A stretch of DNA of 64,000 nucleotides from positions 4,030,001 through 4,094,000 of the forward strand of contig JASJZH010000005.1 of NCBI GenBank assembly GCA_037178975.1. Reading direction: 5' to 3'. Positions 46,538-56,665 of this stretch are shown piece by piece (position 1 is the first letter of the stretch; every line of letters starts with the position of its first letter). This DNA is from Oscheius tipulae (taxonomy: Eukaryota; Nematoda; Chromadorea; Rhabditida; Rhabditidae). Made by a program: the position numbers and the translations under genes. A model generated the notes under the pieces. It ran no database searches and was not told where the DNA came from. It worked only from the letters and a program-made list of their open reading frames with translations.

Positions 46538-47151
46538 GGCCCGGACAATCTGTTTATTCTTCAATCGGATTAGGTAGCAGGGGATATGGAGAATGTTATT
46601 CCGTACGGGGGAGAGTATTTATCACTTGGCCTTGAACAAAGGTTTTGCGGTTCTCTGAGGGATTGTTTTTAGGGTTTGCTGAGAGAGAAGACTAGGGAAA
46701 CAGAGGAATGGGCAAAGGGGGAAGGAAACAAAGAAACTTGTCTGACTTGGGAAAAGGTCGTCCATCTGTCTTCCAGGAAAATTTAAATTTGAACTTGGCG
46801 AGGGAATAATCCACAGAACACGAACCGGTTGAATAATCATGTTTTCTTAAGGAACAGTCTACGATAGAGGTTCGTAGGGATACCGGAAAACAGAAAGATC
46901 GAGTAATCGGGATCTCTGTTGAGGAACTCGGAACTGTATAATGATGTGAGAAGGGCCAACTTGGAGGAAAGCGGACTGTTCTCCACCTGCTTATCGATTT
47001 TTCAAGCGCTGAATCGAAGTTCCTAATCAAAAACTCTCAGTTCCCCTGAAATACTACGAGACTACCTGTTCTTGTCTAACCGATGACTAGATATGAGTGG
47101 CCAACTTTCCCACAGCGTAGTGAACAAATAATGAGAAAACTTTATGCACTA
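46538..47151. other. Intergenic between receptors 8 and 9
   Basis: 614 bp. Nothing recognised. Confidence 0.5.
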
Positions 47152-48616
47152 TTAATACCAAGCCTGAGACAGCAGTTGAAAGTGTGTTTGTGTTGCCACC
47201 TGTCCTTCATAAGGACTCACTCCACCTCTTTTTCTCGTCTGCCAGACGAGAATGAACGGCATCAGAAGACCATAATTGTGAGCATGAGAAACTAGCTCAA
47301 CCCAAGCGGACGAGGTGATCGAGTCGGGTTTAGTGAAAAGCTAAAGACCGACGTTTTGAAGATGAGGAAGAGTACCAAAGGATACATCCCAAGAGCACCG
47401 TAGTTGATACTACTGAGACAGAAGTGGATAAGGAAACAGGGGAAGAGTGTTCGGATCACCAGAATGTTCTCAGAGACCTGATATCTGTCTGCTAGCTTCA
47501 CAGTTCTTGAGTGTTGTTGTCCAGTGTATTTTCTCACATTTTGGTAATAAGTAATGGCGAATACGGAGATAGTGGTTGCTTCCATGCCTACGTAAAAGTA
47601 GATCCCTGCCTAAAATAGGGGGTAACATAAAAGTTAGAATTCCTACCTGGTAGTACACATTGTTGTGAGGATTTCTCAGATTCAGTGTACTAACATAAAC
47701 ATCTCCCGGTGTTGGTAGATAGTAGAGAAATAATACAATCAGAACAGCCAGGATTGTCTGAATAGGTCGAATATTTGAAAGAGGATCAAGTTACCGAAGT
47801 GAAGACGAGGAAACGACCAAAGTAAGGCTTCGAAATGGACTCGTAAGCTCGACCGAAGAAGGTAGCAATTGATCTCTCGATAGCGAAGGAAAACATGTTC
47901 AGTGACTGTGCGATGACTCCTACAACTGCTAATGCTTAACTTGTGTGTCATAGTGTAAAGAATAGGGAAGCACCTCTAGAAGCACAGGCTACACGAGCAT
48001 TGAAGACGAATTGGCACAGATCAGTGGAGTCGATTGGCTGGCTGTATCTGTAATACTATACTATTTATTCCGATATTCTAGTCTTTGCGACTAGCGTAGA
48101 TCTCTATATCTGTTGATCTTTTTGCTACGACTTTGGAAAATATCAGTCCTACCACTCTGTTCTTGTATCTGCTCATACGACTGTCCGTCGCTAGGTTCTC
48201 TCAAGGTGCATAACTAGCTAACAAGCGGATTACTATCGATTACTGTATCAAGAAGCCTGTCCCTTTAACAGGACTCAACTTAGTGCTTTGGACTCATGCT
48301 TACTGGTACAAATCGACAGAAGTCACTTACTTAGCAATAAGATAAATATACATACTGCCGAATAGGAGACTACAGTATAGAGCTATGGACAGATGTGTCT
48401 TGTACAACAGCTTGGCATTAGGATTCGGTATCCAGGCAAACCCCTAAAATCCTCATGTGAATTGAAGTGGAATTCTTAAACCTTTCTGACCATCCTGCCG
48501 ACACATATTCCGCATCCAATAGACATAATACCTTTGATAATCATAAGAGTTTTGACCAGCTGTGAGGAGGCGACTTCTCTGGCTTCCAGACAAAGTTTCT
48601 CAGTCAGATTCGACAT
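47152..48616 (-). CDS. Serpentine receptor 9, Sra/Srab-like
   Basis: Starts MSNLTEKLCLEAREVASSQL next to CATCTCAG. Motifs: AWIPNPNAKLLYKTHL, TDLCQFVFNARVACASR, VIAQSLNMFSFAIERSIATF, AYESISKPYFGRFLV, VYVSTLNLRNPHNN, ADRYQ, SENILVIRTLFPCF, SAWVELVSHAHNYG and THFQLLSQAWY. The DPC motif reads DLC. An intron of about 280 nt (48061-48340) splits the second- and third-helix exons; no fragment could be placed inside it. HAH replaces QAQ near the C-terminus, as in receptor 10. Confidence 0.8.
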
Positions 48617-49246
48617 TCTGAGATGTGGAACGTGGAGTAAAAGTAAAAGTACGTAGGATGGGAATGAGAAAAGGGCAGGCGGAAGTATGAGTTCGCTTCA
48701 TATGAGCTCGATTAGTGAAAGGAAGAACAACGGAGTCAACGAGAGTAAATGTTTCGATAGAAGAAAAAACAAGGAAATAAGACAACAGCTCCTTCGAGTA
48801 GTGTCCCGCACCCGTTGTGAATAGACAGAAAGCTTGATTGAACATACCCAATGGACCTGACTGTTTAGTCGTTATCAAGAAAGAGTATAGCGTCACACAA
48901 AATGTATGAGTAGAGAGAGACTGACTCAGGGATCGAAATGTTCGGAAGTTCATACTTTCTAGACCAAAGGTGTTTTGGTTTTAAAAGAGATTGACTAGAG
49001 TAGTTCTCAAGTCTACTGTCACTGTCTGAATGTCTGTCCTATTTTTACTGTGACTCCATGAACCTCCCAGTTTCTAACTATCTTACCTATCTGACCAGCC
49101 AGACACTTCTCATATTGCCTGCAGCACTGTTCATATTCTAATTGCACAGAGATTTCCCGGAGCATATGGTCACTCGATAGTCACTCGAATCTATGGAACT
49201 TTCTGATTTCAGACCTCACAGAATTTTGTAGTTTGAAAACACTTCA
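48617..49246. other. Intergenic between receptors 9 and 10
   Basis: 630 bp. Nothing recognised. Confidence 0.5.
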
Positions 49247-50519
49247 TTACGGTGTTCCAAAGAGCTCATTGAGCTTCTTGAAGTGTGCAACTGTTGCCTG
49301 ATCAGCGTCATAGATGCTCACACGATGACTTCTTCGCGTCTTCCAGAAAAGAATCCCGGGCATTAGAATCGCATAGTGTTGTGCATGAGCAAATGCTTCG
49401 ATCCAAAGAGTCGAGGCAACTGGATCACTTCGGGCAAAAAACTATAGACAAATCACACGAGAAGAATAGGAGAACTAACCATTGGGTAGACTGTCAGACC
49501 ACCGTATGTAAAGCTGTTGAGGAAAAAGTGGACAATAAAACAGGGGAACAGGGTCCCGATGACCTTCTTGTTCTCTGCTAGCTGAGAAGGTTTTGGGTGA
49601 GTGTGGGTCTTGACTGTACCTGGTATCTATCACCCAGTTTACTAGAATTCTGTTCAAGGAGCCGACTCTTGTATTGGTTCAGACAGTAAGTCAGTCCGAA
49701 TACTGTAATCGTTATCACTTCCAAAAGTAGAGGGAATCCAACAGCTATCTGTAAAGGGATAGTCAAGTTCTAATGAAGGAGAGTGATTCACTTGAAAAGT
49801 TGACCTATTTTGTGGATTGACCACGGTGATGGCTGTGACATAAGAGTTGGGTTTGATTGGAAGGTACAGAGTAAGCAAAGGGAGCACAAAGCCTGCTGTT
49901 ACCTGAACAGCATCCTGGTTCTTTCAAGCAGCTCAACTCACTGAAACTGCCACAAGAAAGAGTCCAAAGTAGGAAGAAGAGACGGCTTCGTACTGTCTCG
50001 GACAAAGAGTAGATACGAGCCTTTCCAAAGCAAAAGTCTGGAAATTCGAATATGAACCATTCCTTGACTCTCACCTACAAACATATTGAAAGACTGAGTG
50101 ATCAGCGCCAGAACTGGCAGGAAACGAAGGACACAAGAGAGTCGGGCGTCCAATAAATAGTAACAAGGATCATCACTCGGTAAGGAAGTTCTAAAAGCTT
50201 CGGTTTGCTGTCATTTCATCCAAAACACCTGATCAATTCTATGATGTACACTACGGTGAAGAAGAAGGCAGTGTGGAAAGAGAGATAAATGTGAGTTTTA
50301 TAAAGGACAGATGCATTAGAGTTCGGAATCCAACCACAGCCCTGGAACTGTGTCGTTTTTAGGAATAGAAGATCAATGAACTTTTCTTCTGAAGAGCAGA
50401 ACAACACTCAATGCTCCAGCGAAGCTGATCAGCATTTTGACCAATAAAAGTAGTTTGAACAGAGTGGACGAAGCCACCTGATGAGCATCGAAGCATAGTT
50501 GCTCAGAGAGAGCTGACAT
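49247..50519 (-). CDS. Serpentine receptor 10, Sra/Srab-like
   Basis: Starts MSALSEQLCFDAHQVASSTL, one base after CTTTCAG. Motifs: GWIPNSNASVLYKTHIYLSF, SDDPCYYLLDARLSCVLRF, LITQSFNMF, FALERLVSTLCPRQYEA, SSSYFGLF, SYVTAITVVNPQNRS, GDRYQ, AENKKVIGTLFPCF, TLWIEAFAHAQHYA, WKTRRSHRVS, AHFKKLNELFGTP. Last intact member of the array at the 5' end. Confidence 0.82.
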
Positions 50520-50779
50520 TCTGAAAGGTTGAGTTGTTTAAAAGGTCATGTCCGAAAAATAGGGTGTGAAAGTGTTTGGTGCATTTTGGGACACTGGATT
50601 CAGTAAAGTATGATCAAGAATTGACAAAATCAGACGTATTGTGAGGCACACAAGACTTTCCAGGCCAGTAGCACCTGCCGTACGGGAATCTGATAGCTTC
50701 GAGACCTGTTGTGAACACAACTCACTAACAGTGATTTCGAAAGCACTGAGGTTTCTCACCTTCTTACTTAAGACAAAGA

Positions 50780-51120
50780 ATTTTTTTTTACGTTGTCACC
50801 CAGTTTACTTGGATTCTGTTCACCGGCAAACACTGTTTGTTAGTACAAAAAAACAAGACTCAGAGGTGCGGTAAAGACAGGAAGTAGCGAGCCATATGTG
50901 GAAAAACATATAAATGACGAGTTCTGGTGGTAGAAAATCAGGAGAGTGGAGGCGGGATAATCTCTTACCATTCTCAACAACTGCTGTGTGAATACTAAGG
51001 TCAAAACATCAGTTCGGGAGAAAATTGAAACAGCGCATGACTAACTGGGAGACCGCTAACAGGAATGCAGAACGAACTCTTCCAAATGGCTGAACTCCAA
51101 AACGTGTCTGTAGTCAGACG
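50780..51120 (-). pseudogene. Relic of an eleventh receptor
   Basis: At about 50797-50823 the plus strand reads CACCCAGTTTACTTGGATTC with TGTTCA following, matching 25 of 27 bases of the EQNSSKLGD segment of receptor 10 (reverse strand). Further weak similarity follows: FGRVRSAFLLAVS resembles the fourth-helix exon. No full exon can be rebuilt, and stops break the frames. Low-copy debris from a duplicated receptor is the simplest reading. Confidence 0.5.
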
Positions 51121-51579
51121 ACTGGAAAGAATATATAACTCCGGGAACAACTGGATAGAAAATAAATTGGATACAAGCCTATATAACGGATGACTAGGGG
51201 GAAGCGAGGATGAGATTAACTCGTACTCAAATCCAATAGGGAAGTACTGGGATTGAAAACAATTTGTAGCTCCTCAGATCCTGGTAACTGAAACATTGCT
51301 CAGATTTCTGAGAAGACGAAGTAAAGCAGTGAAATTATCGCTCTACTTATTCTAAAATAGGCTCTGGGAAGTCAGCTTCGTCACTGTTTACTACTCGTAG
51401 ACGTGAGAACAACTCTGGACTTCAGCGAAACGCCAATTTATTCATTTGGAGCTTGTATGAAAACTCTTATAAAAGAGAGATTTATGAAAACGTGGGGGAT
51501 AATTAGAACGAGCAGGGTCGGACAAACGAAACTAGGGGAGACGAACAACGTGACAGCGAAAGAATACTAACCGAGCAAT
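51121..51579. other. Intergenic, no gene seen
   Basis: About 460 bp between receptor debris and the CCHC gene; nothing recognised. Confidence 0.5.
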
Positions 51580-53067
51580 TCACTTTTTGCCGCTGCTGGG
51601 AAGGAGGTTGAGGCTGACGTGGTCAATCATCAGACTGAGCATTTCGTCGTAGAGCTTGGGAGTTGTTTTGGCAGTTTCTTCCCGCAAATGCTTGTCCTGA
51701 ATCGTCTGATTATCGCCAAAATAAGAACAAAAAGTACCTTCATCAGCCTGCAAATGACGTCCAGTCCTTTGAAGTCAGAAGCCGGCTTGTTCTGGGCTGC
51801 TTTGGCCTCCTTTCTGCCGTTTTCCGTCTGAGTGCGCCTTCTACGAGCTGATCGGGTGGAGGGGCCTCGGTTGTTCCCGATTCTCGGATTCTTCATCGGC
51901 GGACGAGAGCATCGAATGGCCATATGGCCGTAGCTGTTGCAATTGTAGCATCCTAAAATGACGCACGGTTAGGAAAGAAACAAGACTAACTGAGGCCTTC
52001 TCTGTTACTGGACTGATTGCTCGGAGTCACGTTGCAATCCCTGGCAATGTGGAATCCAAGTCTATTGCAATTGTAGCATTCTGAAATCTTTGTTAGGGTT
52101 GAACGGAAAGTCGACCAACTGAATCCATTGGGATCTTGACGACGAGGCAGGGGACAAACTGGAGCAGTATGGCCATCGTCGCCACAGTTATCGCAAATAG
52201 GGGCGAGTGGCCTGTTTGAAGGGATTTCTTGACGTCCTCGCTGTCCTCCTCCTGCACCGAAACCGTTGGAACGTCCTCCATTCATGGTTTGATTCTTCGG
52301 ACTGCTCGTTTTGACATCTTCTCCAAAATTATTGTTAAGCCTCTCCCTAGGCGACGAACAAAATTTAGGATATTCATCGGCTGCCTCGTACTTAGCTCGC
52401 GAACGACGCTTTCTACGCTGCTCGTTGCTACGGTTCCCTCCTTTTCCTGAAAACTTCAGTTCGAAGAAAGATTGCAATCGTACGTACCGCGAGGTCTTCC
52501 CAGACGAGCAATAGCCTCGTTGGAGCATCCGAAGCCATTCGAGTTCATGTTTTCAACCGTATCCGCATTTCCGGCAAAACAGGACATCTCGTTGTTCTGG
52601 GCCTGGCTGGGGAGTCCATTCCAAGCGCTAGCCGAGCGCTGGCTGTCCATTGAGGTAGCGAAGTCAAATCCTGACGAGACTGTAGTGGAAGGTCCTAAGA
52701 TATTCAGTATTCCTGCACAAATCGAAAAAGACACCTTTCTCGAGAGCAACTTCGTTTCGTTCAGAGCCTCCAGTCTCGAACGGTCCGACCGTGTGAACCG
52801 TAGTGCCGGTCCTGTTCAAAACGGATTCACGATCGCCTTGAGCCATGGCAATGTTCTTCTCGTTGGCCTTTGTTATTTCTGGCTCATCGGACTTGTCATC
52901 GTCCCAGATCGGATGCGAGGGACCGAAAACATCCGTGATCTCGAAGCGGGCATCGAATATGTCTATATATAGATGTTTGTTGTCATAACAAGAATACCTC
53001 GCGGAACTGTAAACGGCCTTACGCTAGGTTTCGGCAGATCCTCAATATCTAGTAGCCTTTCGTCCAT
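51580..53067 (-). CDS. Protein with three CCHC zinc knuckles
   Basis: Eight exons, about 400 residues. An acidic N-terminus MDERLLDIEDLPKPSV, a disordered Ser/Asn-rich middle, then a basic region RRKRRSRAKYEA and a Gly-rich stretch GGRSNGFGAGGGQRGRQE. Three zinc knuckles: CDNCGDDGHTAPVC, CYNCNRLGFHIARDC and CYNCNSYGHMAIRC, the last two in single exons with the phase-1 joins that their frame requires. Then an RRR-rich tail and YDEMLSLMIDHVSLNLLP. CCHC knuckles bind single-stranded RNA/DNA, as in CNBP and the germline GLH/Vasa proteins. The gly-rich plus knuckle layout is reminiscent of GLH N-termini, but no DEAD-box helicase was found. RNA binding is inference. Confidence 0.8.
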
Positions 53068-54239
53068 CGCGCCGTCTGAAAAACTTCCTTAGTGTTTTGC
53101 TCAACTTGTAAGTTGTTTGAGAGTCATTTCAATAAGAAAAACGTGTAGAAAAGGAACAAAAAAATGAAGAAATGGAGAGAAAGTTGTAAATCCTAAATTC
53201 TCCAACGTCATTCACGAAGATTACATTAGTTCGAATACCGTAAGAGCGCGCACATTCGAACAGGCGTTTATTCAACAACGTTGACTTGTCGAGACTTGTC
53301 AACGAAAATAAATTAATATACTTTTAGCTTCTGCTCGACTCCAGCGATATCATCCTCAATTCTGCTCCAAGGGCACTTTGTTTTTCTCTCGATTTGATAG
53401 CGAATAGTAACAGTTTGAGACGCGAACAACACGCCACAGACTCTTGTGTTTTTTTCTTGGAAAAGAGCCGGCAAATATGACAGCTGGTTCGAGAATCCGC
53501 CATTTGCCAGTAACCATCGAAAGATGGTGTCATGCACAGTCTTCCCGGCTTTTTAGGCTATCCCTGAATCCACAGCGGTGTTTAGTGTAGTTCTTGGAGA
53601 TCTTATGAGGCCTTAGGGAAGACTGATAGTGCTCTCTGCCTTTGCGCTCAAAATTCTGCCAGAAACATCTACAGACACGTGTGAGACAATTCGACAGTGG
53701 AATCATTTCCATTTGTGTTTCTTCGGTTTCCAGAGTTCAAATGAAACGAGATGTCACTGATGGATGTGGAAGAATATTGAACCTGTGATGCAGTGGAAGA
53801 GAATAACAGAATTCATCGCCGTTCGACTCGACAGTGATTCTGTCGTTCGAGACTATAGACGTAAACGCCCTGTGTACCATCTGTTGTTGTGTTCTGGCTA
53901 TTCTACTGCTTTCAGGCTCAATGAGCTAGAAGTCTGTGTCTCTGACTCATATCTCCTGCTGTCCATGTCCGTTTGTTCATTTATTTTGTGTACCTACGTG
54001 TTTCCTTAGCGAAAAGTCCCTGTTGTCGATTTTTGTCCCATATTGCCGAAGAAAGTAGAAAGTCTTTATGTTTAGACAAAGCTGTGAGCTGTCTCGGTGA
54101 ATCCGAAAATCTTGCTCGGATCTGCCGGCAGTACCTTCTTACTGAACATACAGAGTCCATTGGCAGAGATCTGGATTGGTTCGGTTGTGATAGTCTCAAG
54201 GATCCTAAGCGATAATCAGCCTGTTTTCAGAAAGAGAAC
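53068..54239. other. Intergenic; one low-confidence minus-strand frame
   Basis: About 1.17 kb. Two adjoining minus-strand frames (53313-53712) of 60-75 codons with no family match could be a small gene if joined by an intron, but the junction is not convincing. A palindromic CGTTGAC..GTCAACG hairpin (about 53278-53303) lies 3' of them. Confidence 0.4.
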
Positions 54240-55275
54240 CTACTTTCTGACACCCTCATTAGGCTCGGGAAACTTGAAAATGACCCTCTCATAGTTGGTC
54301 AATACGAATTTCGAGAGAGCAGAATGTAACAGGGCTTGGGCAATTCCCTGAAAGACTAAGGGTATGTCCTTTCCATGTACCTACCACAGAATCTGCATAG
54401 AAGGGCCCAGCGATGAGTCGATTCACATACTGCTGATTGATGACAATAAACCCGACCACCTGTCCAGCGCCATCGACAGCAACCTACAGATTTCTTTTTA
54501 CGTTTTCTAGGTCACCTACCTTAGTGACTCCTCCTTCGGGCCTGGTCATCCAGAGGTTCAGATACTTGCTTCTGTTTCTTCCACTGATACCCTGGTCGTA
54601 GGCTTCAATATGTTTGAAGTCCACCTCGTCAAAGCTCTTGAAACTCTTATATTTCCTTTAGTTGTTGAATAGTAAATACCTTGACAAAGAATCCAGACTG
54701 CTCTGGAACTGGTCCCAGGTGTACATTCTTGGTTTCAATAGTGGTAAACGCATTCTTGAAGTCTCTGATCAATGGGAAGCCAGAGGCTTTGTATTGTTCC
54801 ACAAGCTCCAAGGCTGAAGGGCAGTTTTCTTCTGTATCTAGAACCCAACCCACTCCCATTCATAGTCGCGTTTGTTCCTTTGACATAGGCCATCGCTCGT
54901 GCACCCAACTCTTTTCCGATCCCCTTCAGACGATACTCGGCGCTGACATAAAAGCTGCCCACGTACCAAAGAGCGTCTTCTTCCCCTCCGTCTACTGAAT
55001 AATCCTTTGCTAAAGTTATCAGTCCCACACTCTTGTTCTTTTCTGAACAGTTCTGTTCTTAGCTTGACCGACAAGTTACCAGTATCCAGAGCGAGAATGG
55101 CCGTGAAAGAGTCAAGACCCTCATAACTGATCTCAATAGTTTGTCTCACTCGAGACCAGCTGTGTTGACGGTACATCTGAACAATTGAACACTCAAAGAC
55201 AGAAAAAGGATTCACCTCTTCATCGATCTCCTCGATCAGTTTGATGTCCGGATTTGTGATGTATTCCACGGTCAT
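54240..55275 (-). CDS. GNAT-type acetyltransferase with C-terminal YitH-like part; frame break
   Basis: Six or seven exons, about 290 residues. N-terminal half: MTVEYITNPDIKLIEE, WSRVRQTIEISYEGLDSFTA, SVGLITLAKDYS, LWYVGSFYVSAEYRLKGIG (the acetyl-CoA-binding R/Q-x-x-G-x-G/A-like loop RLKGIG). C-terminal half: VDGAGQVVGFIVINQQYVNR, GPFYADSVGIAQALLHSAL and NYERVIFKFPEPNEGVRK, the pattern of the second (YitH/DUF1248-like) acetyltransferase domain known in nematode proteins. Between them the frame shifts by one base in the GGG at about 54853: upstream frame ends ATMNG, downstream continues VGWVLDTEENCPSALELVEQ. No intron fits, so it is a sequencing indel or a damaged gene. Substrate unknown. Confidence 0.72.
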
Positions 55276-55619
55276 TGTGTATCTGTTGCGAGAGCAGTTT
55301 TCTCGTCTTTTGAAGGAAAACGATTATTGGACACGATTGCACAACGCGCTCGTCACGGTTTGATAAGAAGGGAGGAAGAGCAGAGATCGTATTACGAAGA
55401 AAGTTTATTCCCGAATAAGAGTAAGAGATCATAGCCGTAGATTGTGGAAGAGTCAGTCGAAGGAGGAGGCGCGGAAGGACTCGTTGAATCTAGATGATCG
55501 GATTGGAAAGGTAGTCAAATAACACAAACCGTGTGATAAAGGAGGCGGACATACCCAAACAACGAACTTGGAACTGGTTCTGGGAACCCAGTTGTCTTGT
55601 AGCTAAGAATCTGAAACTA
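55276..55619. other. Intergenic, no gene seen
   Basis: 344 bp between two minus-strand genes; nothing recognised. Confidence 0.5.
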
Positions 55620-56665
55620 TCACTGCGTCTCTTGACTCTTTTTGACTGACCCATGTGGTCTTTTGATGCTTTCAATCCTCGAGAACTCGTGTTCGATTCT
55701 GTCCTTGTTCATCGAGTCACGATGCGGAGAGGATTCTGCATAGGGAAAGACCTAAAACAACAACAGAATGGTCAATCCAAGAACCCTTACCAATAGATTA
55801 CTGGACCCGCGTTCGAGCGACAAACGCAGCTGCTCATTTCGCCAACTCTCTCCAAATGGCAGCCATTGCTCCTCGGCCGAATGTCTGACCAAGTTTCATT
55901 TAATCCTCGTGGATCTTTGTTCACCTACCTTGGTGTTGGAGCAGCCGGTACGTGTTCCTCTTCGTGGACCGAGTCCAGTACTGAAGTACAGGCTGGAGCT
56001 GTGTGTATCACCGAAGTTCTCACCACACCCTCTCCCATCTCCGTCAACACATCGCGGTAGTAAGATGTCTCCATAGAGTACTGTATCGCCTGAATACTGA
56101 ACTTTTACTAGGAAAAGTATAGGTCAACCTGTATCAGAAAGGGAATGCCTCTGATGTTCTTCATCACGGCCTCGGTCGATTCAGGATTGATCGTGGCCAC
56201 TTTGGGCTCCCGTTCCTGTTTCAGTTTCTTCACGAGGTAGATCGGTCTCCTCAAGGCCTGAAGTTAGCATTCGTGAACTTTTGAACATTTTTGGAGACTC
56301 TCACAATCAGGCTGTGAAAGAGACGTGCAAAGTGAGATCATGGCAATTAGCAACCAACACCGCGCGACTAATTGTATCGGGAATGTATCCGAGGATCAGT
56401 AAAGTTATTTCGGGAAGAGGTCGTTAGCACGCTCTACAAAGAAACTCACTTTGGGCCTCAACAACCAGGTGATCGCGAACAGAATCATGCCCAGGAGACC
56501 AGTAATTGTGAGGACGAATGAGATCAGAAGGAGATCCTCTCTGAAGATTCCCAGAAACAGTCCTGAAATTACCTTTGCTAGACGGGTAGGTTTTGACCTA
56601 CCGATACTGAATGTAATCATGTTGAAGAGCCCGGAACATATCAACACGTGTCTTATCAACAGCAT
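55620..56665 (-). CDS. Two-helix membrane protein with disordered cytoplasmic tail
   Basis: Six exons, about 230 residues. The ATG follows GATTTCAG by one base. Two N-terminal helices are seen (VLICSGLFNMITFSIGLFLG; ISFVLTITGLLGMILFAITW), then a basic juxtamembrane stretch RPKALRRPIYLVKKLKQERE, and a soluble tail of mixed charge ending KRPHGSVKKSQETQ. The exon phases keep one frame across all joins: the helical frame is used here, not the more hydrophilic alternative frame of the same exon. No enzyme motif or family recognised. Confidence 0.6.

Noticed and set aside
53278-53303. Palindromic CGTTGAC..GTCAACG as a regulatory operator
   Set aside because: A single 7-bp stem in a gene-free region gives no basis for a functional claim.
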